A DNA stretch of 64,000 nucleotides from the NCBI RefSeq assembly GCF_033115175.1, contig NC_084850.1:112761939-112825938 (forward strand). Reading direction: 5' to 3'. The DNA is from Lepus europaeus (lineage: Eukaryota; Chordata; Mammalia; Lagomorpha; Leporidae). Made by a program: the position numbers and the translations under genes. Below are positions 1 through 10,290 of the stretch, in pieces (the first letter of the stretch is position 1; the number at the start of each line of letters is the position of its first letter). A model generated the notes under the pieces. The model was not told the origin of the DNA. It searched no databases and saw only the letters and a list, made by a program, of their open reading frames with translations.

Positions 1-208
1 TGATAAAAATCTTTACTTAATACATACTAAATCAATCTTCTGTATATAAAGATAATTGAAAATGAATCTTGATGCGAATGGAATGCGAGAGGGAGCGGGA
101 GGTGGGAGGGGTGCGGGTGGGAGGGAAGTTGTGGGGAGGAAAATCCATTGTAATCCATAAACTGTACTTTGGAAATTTATATTTACTAAATAAAAGTTTT
201 TTAAAAGT
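1..208 (+). mobile_element. LINE-1 3' end (3' UTR fragment)
   Basis: The guanine-rich polypurine stretch at about 88-140, followed by an AT-rich end with AATAAA near 190, resembles the 3' UTR of the LINE-1 copies elsewhere in this window (compare the reverse strand at 50551-50690). The 5' part lies outside the window. Orientation comes from the purine-rich strand being +. Confidence 0.65.
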
Positions 209-240
209 GAGAGCCTTGAGAGATGTTAGACCAATAATTG

Positions 241-585
241 TTTTTTTAAGATTTATTATATTTATTTGAAAGTGTTACAGAGAGAGGTAAAGACAGAGAG
301 AGAGGTCTTCCATCCGCTGATTCACTCCCCAGATGGCCACAATGGCCAGAGCTCCACTGATCCGAAGCCAGAAGCCAGGAGCCAGGAGCCAGGAACCAGG
401 AGCTTCTTCCAGGTCTCCCACGTGGGTGCAGGGGCCCAAGGACTTAGGCCATCCTCTACTGCTTTTCCAGGCCATAGCAGAGAGCTGGATCAGAAGCGGA
501 GCATCCGGGATTAGAACTGGCACCCATATGGGATGCCAGTGCTTCAGGCCAGGGCATTAACCTGCTATGCCACAGCTCCAGCCCC
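241..585 (-). mobile_element. CSINE (lagomorph tRNA-derived SINE)
   Basis: The reverse-strand copy runs from the T-rich tail and GA-rich segment to the tRNA-related end. It is flanked by a near-perfect 13-bp target duplication, AGACCAATAATTG at 228-240 and AGACCAATAACTG at 586-598. Confidence 0.93.
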
Positions 586-598
586 AGACCAATAACTG

Positions 599-1195
599 TT
601 TTCAGAGGAATAGAGTGGGAAAGAAGAAAGCAGAAGGCTAAAAACTAATGACCAGTTATGAAACTAAATGGATATATTAATTTTCTTAACTTCTTTCATC
701 ATATAGTTGGACAGGAAGAAAAAATACGTAATTTTTAAATGAAGGTACTTTACTATTGCCATTATTTTATACTTCCCTTTCAGTATTGTTGATTGTCTAC
801 AAATGGCCATGACGTATTTAAATACATTGATGAAATAATTCCACTGCTGGAAATTTACCTTATGGAAATATTTCAAACATAAGCAATGTATATTAAGAGA
901 AAGACTTTGCCTCATCATATTATCAGTACAGGGGATATTAAATAAACAAAAGGCCATGTCTTTTTAGACTAGGCTCCTCCATTGGGCCCCAATTCACCAG
1001 AGTAAAAATCAAAATGGAATCATGCATGCTAAATTTCCATGTCACCAAACTGAAAGTAAAGTGGTACTTGATCTTCCTAGAAATCAGGAGAGATGATATC
1101 CAAATTTCCCAAAGAGATCAGTTTCAATTGGCATGATAGTGAAATTCCCTCTACCTTAATCCCACCTTTAATCTCACCCCCAAAAGTAACCTGAT
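599..1195. other. No recognised feature
   Basis: AT-rich sequence with no convincing coding exon, RNA gene or repeat that I can name. The 97-codon minus-strand frame at 664-957 has AT-driven composition and no recognisable motif. Confidence 0.5.
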
Positions 1196-1950
1196 TTAAA
1201 AAAAAAAAAAGATTTATTTATTTGAAAGGCAGAGTTACAGAGACAGAGGTGTGGGGTCGGGGGGCTTCCATCCGCTGGTTCACTCCCCAAATGGCCACAA
1301 TGGCCAGAGCTGCACTGATCCAAAGCCAAGAGCCCGGAGCTTCCTCCAGGTCTCCTGTGTGGGTGCAGGGGCCCAAGCACTTGAACCATCTTCTACTGCT
1401 TTCCTCGGCCATAGCACAGAGCTGGATCAAGCAGAGCGACCAGGACTTGTCGGAGGCCACCCGACAAACCACATGGAGACACGCAGCACTCAGTCAATTC
1501 ATCACCACGTTTATTGCCTCATCGCGTTCCAAGCCAAAGTAGGGGGCCCGGCGATGAGGGACTGGAGGCAGTCTCCCTAAGGAAACCCTTCAGTCTCCAG
1601 CCCCGAGCACACAGAAAGACAAGGATATATACCCCAGACCCCATACAGATAACATTCATTGTGTGCAATCATGCATAGCACAGGAATAGAGCAAGTTTAC
1701 AAAGTAGCAATGATCAGGGTACAAGCTCTGCAGATAGAGCAAAGAACATCATAAACCTTCATCAGAAGTCACATCCTGCCTGCAGGAATATGGGACGAAA
1801 AGTCTTGGAAACAGGATTAGATAAGGGACAGCCTCAGCCTGCTGCATCTCATGTCGGGCCAGGGCCACTGGCCCCGACAAGGACTCAGTGCCTATCTGGG
1901 ATGCCGGCACTGCTGGCAGCAGCTTTACCCGCTGTGCCACAGTGCTGGCC
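1196..1950 (-). mobile_element. CSINE interrupted by a solo LTR
   Basis: The CSINE body covers 1196-1447 and resumes at 1886-1950. The halves join cleanly once the LTR and one copy of its 6-bp target duplication are removed, so the SINE is older than the LTR. Confidence 0.9.
1448..1879 (-). mobile_element. Solo LTR, class-II (ERV2/ERVK)-like, LTR-D
   Basis: The 432-bp unit has TG...CA ends and is flanked by the exact 6-bp duplication AGGACT (1442-1447 and 1880-1885). Six bp is the usual target size for betaretrovirus-like elements. On the minus strand a TATA-like motif lies at about 1625-1631 and an AATAAA (TTTATT on +) at 1510-1515, in the order expected of U3-R-U5. The U3 end carries a near-palindrome (1852-1879). 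No internal viral genes remain. Confidence 0.85.
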
Positions 1951-2832
1951 ACAAGTAACCTGATTTTAACTAATCAATTATTTTCTATTATTCTGGACGT
2001 ATCTATCACTTCTATTGTATTTTCAATTCTTGTTTTGTGGATTTAAAAATTGAAATACTATCTACTTATAAAGGTGTTCATTTCTCCTTTCATTTCCCTT
2101 TTTTATGCAATTATATTAAAGTATAATTAATGCACAAAATATGACATGTATTTAATATATATGACTTAATATTTGTGGGCATATTCATACACCCAGGAAA
2201 TTAACACCAAAATCATGGTAATAGACATATCCTTCATAGCCCAAAACTGCCTTGTTGAAATCATGAGAGGGTTTTTTCTGATGTTCATGGTAAGAACATG
2301 AGCTCCCAGAATTCACAAAAGTGTGTCCTCCCACTTCTAGGTCACCTTGGAGTTTTTAACTTTCTGGCTTGTGTACACTGGGCCTCCTGTAATTTAACAA
2401 TTAATGTTTCATCTTTCCTATCCCAGCACTGTTTCCCCTGGAGGTTTCTGTTCTTGGGCTTCTGCACCCATAAGTCATGGTTTTCTGTGTTTGTTTTTGC
2501 AGTTTCGAGGTCAGTGGTTTGGCCTGTGCCATTCTGTCTCTGACAATCCAAGAAAAGTTGTTGATTTTTCAGTCTCTTCAGATTTTTATTTGTTGCTAGG
2601 GTGGAGTGATGATTTCCAAGCTCTTTACACGCTGAACTTGAAGAGAAGTCAAGACTTTACTAAATTACTCAGACCCTGCTTCAGGCTTGTTTGTATCTGT
2701 TGGTTATTTATCCAGTGAACTGTTCCTTTGACCATTCATTGTCCACTTATCTCTCATAGTTGTACTGATACTTGCCAGGCATTGCAGACACTGAGATGAG
2801 TACCAAGCAGATACTACTGTCTTTAAGAAGTG
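1951..2832. other. No recognised gene; AT-rich sequence
   Basis: Several 70-105 codon frames overlap on both strands at 2298-2718, but none has a recognisable domain, a conserved motif or a poly(A) context. I see no confident repeat assignment. Confidence 0.4.
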
Positions 2833-2845
2833 GCATAAACATTTT

Positions 2846-3177
2846 CTAAAAAAAGATTTACTTTATTTATTTGAAAGTCAGAGTTTTACATATGTATATA
2901 CACACAAAGAGAGAGATTGATCTTCCATCCTCTGGTTCATTCCCCAGATGCCTACAACAACTGAGTCTGGGCCAGGCCAAAGCCAGGAGCCAGGAGCTTC
3001 TTCTGGGTACCCCACATGGGTATAGGGGCCCAAGCATTTGGGCCATCTTCCACTGCTTTCCTAGGTGCGTTAGTAGTAAGCTGGTTCGGATGTAGAGTGG
3101 CCAGAACTCAACCAGCACCTATATAGGATGCTGGCATTGCAGGTGGCTTTATCTGCTAAGCCAAAACACTGGCTCCA
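2846..3177 (-). mobile_element. CSINE
   Basis: A diverged reverse-strand copy flanked by GCATAAACATTTT (2833-2845) and GCATCAACATTTT (3178-3190). Confidence 0.9.
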
Positions 3178-3790
3178 GCATCAACATTTTAAGAAGCTAA
3201 TATGGGATGTAGACATGGATGAGCTATAATGTAATGTTATTAGTGCTCTAATACAATTCTGAGCAGAGTGCTATGGAAGTCTTAAGCAGAAACAAATTAT
3301 GCTATCTCCAAATTTTTGTAAGAACTTCATTTAGGATAATATGTTTGAGTTAAGCCTTAGAGAAAAATACCTCATCTGCAAGACCTCTATTTTTAATCTA
3401 TGAGGAACTGTGGAAGTGTGAGTCACATTAGCCTCTGGAACATGCACGGTATTTTGCTAGGGATTTCCTCATCAATGAATTACTGTAATTGTTGCACACA
3501 TGTACATCCCAGAGACTACAAAATTTCATGTCTCCAGATTTACTGATAGTACATGGTAAATTGTGGTACCAGTTTGGGGGTTCCAATCTGCCATGTCATG
3601 ACATACTCTGTCAATATCTCTGATTCCTTTGTTGGAACAAGAAAAGACTTGTCTTATTCCTAAGGACTTAATTGTAAACCCTCTTTGTCTCCAGGAACAC
3701 TAACATAATTTAATTATGTTGGAACTATTCTAATATCTTTCTTTAAGATCATTGTATATATTTCTTCTGCTTGAATTTAGATTTTTAAAA

Positions 3791-4142
3791 AATTTTTTTT
3801 TTTTACTTTTTTTTTCACAGGCAGAGTGGACAGTGAGAGAGAGAAACAGAGAAAAAGGTCTTCCTTTACCGTTGGTTCACCCTCCAATGGCCGCCACGGC
3901 TGGCGTGCTGTGGCCAACGCACCACGCCGATCCGAAGCCAGGAGCCAGGTGCTTCTCCTGGTCTCGCATGTGGGTGAAGGGCCCAAGAATTTAGGCCATC
4001 CTCCACTGCACTCCCAGGCCACAGCAGAGAGCTGGCTGAAAGAGGGACAACCGGGACAGAATCTGGCGCCCCGACCGGGACTAGAACCCGGTGTGCCGGC
4101 ACAGCAGGTGGAGGATTAGCCTATTGAGCCGCGGCTCTGGCC
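3791..4142 (-). mobile_element. CSINE, young-type subfamily
   Basis: Full-length reverse-strand copy. The T-tract is followed by the GACAGGCAGAGTGGACAGTG start that marks the younger subfamily. The TTGAATTTAG.. flank at 3771 recurs as TTGAATATTG.. at 4143, a target duplication of about 20 bp. Confidence 0.93.
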
Positions 4143-4172
4143 TTGAATATTGATATTTTAAAAACCATTTTT

Positions 4173-4503
4173 GGGCCGGCGCCGTGGCTTAACAGGCTAA
4201 TCCTCCGCCTTGTGCGCCAGCACACCGGGTTCTAGTCGGTTGGGGCGCTGGATTCTATCCCGATTGCCCCTCTTCCAGGCTAGCTCTCTGCTGTGGCCCG
4301 GGAGTGCAGTGGAGGATGGCCCAAGTGCTTGGGCCCTGCACCCACATGGGAGACCAGGAGAAGCATCTGGCTCCTGGCTTCGGATCGGCGTGGTGCGCCG
4401 GCCGCAGCAGCCATTAGAGGGTGAACCAACGGCAAAAAGGAAGACCTTTCTCTCTGTCTCTCTCCCTCTCACTATGTACTCTGCCTGTCCAAAAAAAAAA
4501 AAA
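4173..4503 (+). mobile_element. CSINE, young-type subfamily
   Basis: Forward copy that starts GGGCCGGCGCCGTGGCTTAA (pol III A-box region) and ends in a poly(A) run. It lies only 30 bp from the oppositely oriented copy at 3791-4142. Confidence 0.93.
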
Positions 4504-4644
4504 AAATTATGACTGATTATTAGAAAAATAGGTTACATTTCAAAATCTTCACATGTCAGGTGAAACAGAATTTTTTTGCATTAAAAAAAATAAGCATTCC
4601 ATAATTTTTACTTCTAAATAAACATTTTTCCTTTTTAGATAGTG

Positions 4645-4982
4645 TGTTAGTTTAGGCTACTATAAAAAAAAACACAGACTAGATTATCTAAACAACAACC
4701 ATTTATTTCTCACAGTTACAGAGGCTGAGAAGACTAAAATCAAGGCTCCAGCAGATCTGGTTTGCAGATAGTCATCTCATGGATTCTTAAAAGGAGCTGG
4801 GGAAAGAGAGGCAGAACACTCTGGTCTCACTTGCCTCCATATAAGGGCACTAATCCCACTCAGAAAGACTCCACATAATCAAATTATTTACCAAAGGCCT
4901 CACCCTCAAATACAATCACATTGGGCATTCAGTCTTCAGCATATGCATTTTAGGAGCTACAAACATTAAGTCTATAGCAGTC
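4645..4982 (-). mobile_element. MaLR LTR (MST/MLT1-like)
   Basis: The + strand reads as the reverse complement of a MaLR LTR: GTGTTAGTTTAGGCTACTAT near the start, then ATTTATTTCTCACAGTTACA (inverted poly(A) signal region), TATAAGGGCACTAATCCCA, and the CACATTGGG..AACATTAAGTCTATAGCA end. It is clearly diverged and non-coding. Confidence 0.8.
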
Positions 4983-5045
4983 ATCAGGGGAGTCATCCAA
5001 TTATCCTACAAATTTCAAACCACATTCAGCATGTCTCTTATCATC

Positions 5046-5152
5046 CCCTGCCTTCCCAGATGCATTAATTGGGAGCTGGATCAGAAACAGAGCAGCAAGA
5101 ACTCAAATTGGTGCTCCAGATATAGGCACTGCGACACTGGCACCTATAATAA
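5046..5152 (-). mobile_element. CSINE fragment
   Basis: Only the promoter-proximal part is left, from TTCCCAGATGCATTA through GGAGCTGGATCAGAA to the degenerate tRNA-like end. It is truncated and old. Confidence 0.65.
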
Positions 5153-6538
5153 AAGCTTAGCTACAGAAAAACAGCAAATGTCAAAAATATGAATGGACTC
5201 AACATTGTGAATATTTCAGTGATTAGATAGCTTAGACATATTGAATAATTTTCTAAGGTAAGAAACTCTCAGTTCTGTAACTGGTACATTTATCAAACTA
5301 ATTTTGATAATTTTAGAGTAAAGGAAATTAAAAATTCAAAAATATTAGTAACTAGTTTGATATTATGTCTTTCATTGGTTGCCTTCCATTCTGTCTCTTT
5401 CCCCTCTCCGGTGTTTACTTATGACTACTGTACTTCAGTCCTGTCTCAGATCGGCTTCTAGGGAACCCAAAGGCAGACACTGCTTCAGTATCTTTATATA
5501 GTGTCAGGTGATTGACCTCATTAGTGCTCAGCAGCCCACAGGCTGATGCTGGGAATACTGCACCAAAACTGGAGTCCCAGATGTGTAGGTCTTGCTCACA
5601 AGGGGTGGATTAATAAGATGGTGCATTTCTAGGACTGTTAATGCTCTTAGATGTCCAGCACAGGCAACATTTATGTCTTTTCTAGGCCTCTTATGGAGTG
5701 GCATGCACTTCCTTTGCTGACAACACAGTGCAGGGACAAGTTCATACACAAATAGCTAACTGCAGGAGGTGAGTCCTCCTTAGCATGTGCAACCACCCTG
5801 ATAGTCCCAGCTCTGTGGGGGGGCCATACTCACTGATCTCAGCAAAACCCAGGAGTTCTAGTCCTTATGTGTCTCCCATTGCAGAACATGGGTCACACTG
5901 CTTCAAGACCCCTTTTCCAGTCCCCTGATGTCCACATGCAAATTGGCCATGGCTACACACTTCTACTTCACCAGCGTTCTTTTGTAATACCCTTCAGGCC
6001 AGACAAACACAGATTTCATAAAAGCCAGGCCATGAAAAACTGCATAATTACAAAGTTTATATTTGTGTATGTGCCTAACACTTCCCCTTTCATCCTTTAG
6101 ATGACTTTCCACATATTCATGTGAAAATTAATATCTATTAGTATGAATTAATTTGGGAGTAATAGTAATTATTATCAATCCTTATTAATTGATAATTAAC
6201 ATTAATTAACATTAAGTTGATAATTTGAGAGAAAAGGAAATTAATTGTACTTACGTTTCCAAATATTTAAAATACTATATAGTGCGGAGGGCCACACAGG
6301 TTGCCCATGGAATGGAGCTCTTGCCCCCCAACCACTGTGGCATTCCACCCCCTGCTGTAATGGCTCTTTAATGGCTGTCACTGCCTGCTTCCTGCAGTAC
6401 TGCCCAATCATGAATGTGTCTTGGGCACTAAAAATGAGATGACAAAATAAAATTTCACTAAAGGCCATTGATATGTGATAGCTTTTTTATATTTGCTCGG
6501 CTCTTAAAAATTGCCTATGCATTGTATAAAAGCTGGCT
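5153..6538. other. No recognised gene
   Basis: The stretch contains 60-77 codon frames on both strands (for example 5528-5749 minus and 5867-6100 plus) with no recognisable domain. The sequence around 5440-5860 has moderate GC and could be an old repeat remnant, but I cannot name it. Confidence 0.4.
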
Positions 6539-6549
6539 TTACTTTTGAA

Positions 6550-6890
6550 AAGATTTATTTATTTGAAAGGAAGTGTTTCACAGAGATGGAGAGAGTGAGA
6601 GTGAAAGAGAGAGAGAGAGAGAGAGATTCCTTCCATCCACTGGTTCACACCCTAAATGGCTCCAATGGCCAGGGCTTGGTCAGGCAGAATCCAGAAGCCT
6701 GATTTCCATCTTGGTCTCACTCTTGGGTACAGCGGCCAAATGACTTGGAGCATCTTGCACTGCTTTCCTAGGACCATCAGCAGGGAGCTGATTCCGAATT
6801 GGAGTGGCCAAGACTCAAATTGGCACCCATATGGGATGCCAGCCTCACAGATGGCAAATTAACCCACAAAGCCACAACTCCAGCCTGCTA
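6550..6890 (-). mobile_element. CSINE
   Basis: Reverse copy with the AAGATTTATTTATTTGAAAG entry, an (GA)n tract near 6605-6626 and a decayed tRNA-like end. The flanks ACTTTTGAAA (about 6540) and AGTTTTGAAA (about 6895) look like the target duplication. Confidence 0.88.
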
Positions 6891-6919
6891 ACCCTAGTTT
6901 TGAAAGCATACATTTTAAT

Positions 6920-7234
6920 TTATTATTGATTCTCATTTTAGTTGAAAGAGAGATAGAGAAAGACAGAAAAATATTTTCTTTCCACCGGTTCACTCCCCAG
7001 ATGCTGATAGCAGCAGGGGCTGGACAAGGTGGGAGCCAGGAGCCGAGAACTCCATCCTGGGCGCCATGTAGGTGGCAGTGTTTCCAGGATTTGACCATAA
7101 TATGCTTCCGCTCAGGGTTTTCATTGACAGATTCTGGAATGTGAATCAAAGCTAGGTCTTCAGCTTCCAGCAAACCAATATGGGATGTGGCGTCCAAAGA
7201 GGCATCTCAACAGCTGTTCTCACATCCAACCCCA
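6920..7234 (-). mobile_element. CSINE, diverged
   Basis: Recognised from GAAAGAGAGATAGAGAAAGA, then the CCGGTTCACTCCCCAGATG block, then the promoter-side remnant ending in ACATCCAACCCCA. Much older than its neighbour at 6550. Confidence 0.75.
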
Positions 7235-7464
7235 GTTTTAAATTTTAGATTCTTATAATTCTGAAGGGCTAACATAACACCGCTCCTACATCTTACCTGT
7301 CCTTTTTTTCTTTTTCAGCCAGTTACTGAAATATCTTTTTTGTCATTTCTGGTGGGAATGTTAGATAACGCAATTCCAAAATATGAGCAGCTTTCAGAAT
7401 CAGTAAGTTGCAAAGATTAGTCTGAGAAACTAAACTTCAAAAGTAGGTTTTAAAAAGAACAGTT

Positions 7465-7775
7465 TTTTAGATGTATTAATTAATTAATTTTGGAAGGGGA
7501 GGGAGAGAGAGAAAGAGAGAGAGGTCTCACCTATCCATTGGTTCAATCCGCAAATGCTTGCAATGGCCCTGAGCTGGTAGCAAAACCAGGATCCAGGAAC
7601 ACAATCAGGGTCTCTCACATGTGTGGCTGGGACTCAGCTGTTTGATGATGCATCCCAGGGTCTGCAGTAGCAAGAAGCAAGGATCAGCAGCTTGAGCTCA
7701 TTATTGAACCCAGATTCTCTGACATAGGATGTGAGCATCTTAAAAGTTCTCTTAACCACTTAACAAAACCTCTAA
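7465..7775 (-). mobile_element. CSINE, diverged
   Basis: Reverse copy with a GAGAGAGAGAAAGAGAGAGAG segment, ATTGGTTCAATCCGCAAATG and a decayed promoter end. No clear target duplication was seen. Confidence 0.72.
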
Positions 7776-7937
7776 ACAAAACCGCCATCCCAAAAGGCTA
7801 AATATTCCTGGGCATTTCTCATTATTTTCCTAAATTTCTATTTAATTTCAATTCTGTCTGTCTTGTCTCTCTAACAAACTGGAAATTTCTTAAGGTCAGC
7901 ATCCTTAGATTTTACCTTTTTCTATTGTAGAGCTTTC

Positions 7938-7959
7938 GTGGTCGCTTCGGCAGCACATA
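7938..7959 (+). pseudogene. RNU6: U6 snRNA 5' fragment (retro-inserted)
   Basis: The 22 nt match the 5' terminus of U6 snRNA with a single change (GTGG for GTGC at the start) and then stop. They are flanked by CTATTGTAGAGCTTTC (7922-7937) and CTATTGTAGAAGTTTC (7962-7977), a 16-bp target duplication with two differences. This shows LINE-1-type retro-insertion of a truncated U6 piece. It has no promoter and is not functional. Confidence 0.75.
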
Positions 7960-8015
7960 AACTATTGTAGAAGTTTCTTTACTGGGGACTTAACAACAAT
8001 GGTGAACTGCACATT

Positions 8016-8323
8016 ATATTATTTTTTTTCATGTATTTATTTTTAATGGTGAGAGAATGCTAACTGCCATCTTCTGGTCCACTCCTCAAATATCCGTAAT
8101 AGACAAGGCTTGGCCAGGCCAAAGCCAGGAGTCTGGCACTCAATCTGGGCCTCTCACATGAGTGGCAAGGACCCAGTCACTTGACCCATCATTTGCTATC
8201 CCCCAGGGTACACATTAGTAGGAAGCTATAATCAAAACCAGAGCCAGGACTCTAACTTGCACACTCTAGCATTTGATGTAGGTACCCAAGCAGCGTCTTA
8301 TCACTGTGCCAAATGCTCTGCCT
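8016..8323 (-). mobile_element. CSINE, diverged
   Basis: Reverse copy seen from TTCTGGTCCACTCCTCAAAT, GGCCAGGCCAAAGCCAGGAG and the decayed tRNA-like end at about 8300. Confidence 0.75.
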
Positions 8324-9033
8324 TAGAACCTTGAAATTATTTCATTTTATAACTTATAGAGGTAAATTAGTAGATACCATTTTAAATGACATAAAGAGTG
8401 CTAAATCTTACCTTAGTCTACTGAATACATATTCACAGATTACAAACCCTTAGTGGTTAGTATGGGGCTTCTAAGATCGGACTCCACACTCTGTGATGTG
8501 GTGTCATTATTTCACAGTTGAATTTTTACTTGTGGGGATAAGGAAAATGTGCCTTTCTACTACTGCAGGCATTCTCACATAAGAGGCACACATGGGCAGG
8601 GCTTCTGACATGTTCTGCTTCCTGTGCTGATCCTTCAAGGTGTATCCTGTGTGCTCAATTGATTTCTGCAAGACAAATTGATGATTTGAGCCAATGCAGA
8701 GTCCTGGTAAGCACTGCGTGGAATATACATGGACTAGCTTATAGTAACATACATTAGTCACAAAACCTAGTTTTGGTGATAGCAAATTGCTTATTAAAGG
8801 ATATAGGATCTACGCCAAAAGATACAGTATGAATACTAATGAACTAAAGTTCCTAAAGAAAGTTGTCAGGTTATGATATACAGCTGTGAGGTTAAAGTGA
8901 CTGGAATAGGGAAAGCAAGCATGCCGGGTATTACTTAATACACAGGTTCTATCTGACTCAGAGAAAATAGTCTAAAGTGATAAATAGATTGTGGAATATA
9001 GAGATAGTCGGGGTCAGGCTGAAGAAACTGAAC
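8324..9033. other. No recognised feature
   Basis: AT-rich single-copy-looking sequence. A 92-codon minus-strand frame (8507-8785) shows no recognisable domain. Confidence 0.4.
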
Positions 9034-9183
9034 AGGGGCTGTCATTGTGCAGCAGCAGGCTAAGTTGCCCCCTGCAACAAGGGCGTCTCATATCAGAGTG
9101 CCGGGTTGAGACTCAGCTGCTCTGCTTCGGATCTACCTCCTGCTGATGTGCCTGGGAAGGCAGCAGATGACAGCCCAAGTGCT
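9034..9183 (+). mobile_element. CSINE fragment (promoter half)
   Basis: Begins GGGGCTGTCATTGTGCAGCA and runs to GACAGCCCAAGTGCT, then stops in the middle of the body without a tail. The break is followed by unrelated GC-richer sequence. Confidence 0.7.
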
Positions 9184-9257
9184 GCTGTCGAGAAAGGATC
9201 AGAACATCAAGAACATGCAATCAAAGCTGCTGTGAGACAACCCACAAGAGGTGTTAG

Positions 9258-10163
9258 TCTGTTCAGCAGACAAGCCACCCAGACCATGAACTCAGAGAAA
9301 AAACATGTGGCGAGAAGCAGATTGACCAGGAAGAGCCTGTCCAGACACAATCCTCCAAGGTAACATCTGCTTCCCTGAGCTTCCAAGGTCTAATGTCAGC
9401 GATAGCCATCAGTCCCAGACTTCTACTAAGGGGCAGCATCCCATCCAGGACCTGCCCGCTAGAGCCAGACAATCTGGCCCTGCTCTGCACACTCATACTG
9501 CTAGGCCACGCTTTACTGTCTGAAACCATGGCTCACAGGCAAATCCTGCCTCAGAAGCTGCCCCACTCATACAGCCCTGCCCACCACAGCCACAACCCCA
9601 CACTAGGCCTGGTCCTCCCTAGCCAAAGCATTCAGGGAAGACCGGTGCTCAACAGGAACCCTTTCCCTACCTGAATCTATCCCTATACTGAATCCTGCTG
9701 CTCTTCCTGGGTCCACCTTTGGAAGGAAGTCTTCCAGAGTTCCTCAAACTCTCCTGACCTGGAGAGCTTACATCTTGCTTCCCATCCTGGTGATGCCACC
9801 TGCATGAATACCTCATCATCCTCATCTCCGGGCACATTCTCCCTTCTCCAGCACGGGAAATGTGGTCAGAGCTTTTCCTCCCTACTTACATCTCCTGACC
9901 TGAGCCCCGCCCCCACCACCACTAGGTCTTCTGTCTTGGGCTCCCCTTCCTCTTACCATGTTTTGTTTGGCCTGAGCTCCAGTTCCATGCCAATCATCCC
10001 TAGAGTTGGGAACACTTTGATGCTGGAGTTGCTGGCTGAGTCCTGCCTATCTTGGAGAACATGCCCAAATACACTGAAAATTCGTGCCTTTACCATCTGT
10101 GTCGTGACCCTCCTTGACCCTCCAAGACTCAAACAAGGAACTCATGCCCACCCACTGACCTGA
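9258..10163 (+). pseudogene. Unrecognised open region, possible decayed exon or retrocopy
   Basis: Reading codons in the frame of the ATG at 9393, the sequence is open from the stop at 9255-9257 to the stop at 10161-10163, apart from one TGA at 9672-9674. That is about 300 codons with a single interruption, in sequence richer in C and G than its surroundings. The product would be rich in Ser, Pro and Leu, with a Ser-rich run coded near 9810. I recognise no domain, signal peptide or catalytic motif, and see no clear splice sites or poly(A) signal at its end. It could be a broken exon, a retrocopy remnant or chance openness in C-rich DNA. I do not assign a function. Confidence 0.25.
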
Positions 10164-10290
10164 ATCAGCTGCCTGCCTGCCATTACCAGTGATGTTCACA
10201 TTACTTCTGGTAGACAGTAACCAACATTATGTGCAGTATCAAGTCCTCCATCCCCCAAGACTCCACCGCTCAGCATTTATACACTGTTGG

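Noticed and set aside
4173-4260. tRNA-like gene at the CSINE starts
   Set aside because: The A- and B-box-like words belong to the SINE promoter; no cloverleaf with acceptor stem can be folded.
3826-4472. Apparent 80-100 codon proteins in both strands
   Set aside because: They are read through CSINEs; the same peptides recur at every CSINE in the window (for example 21633, 30273, 31255, 43469, 57937).
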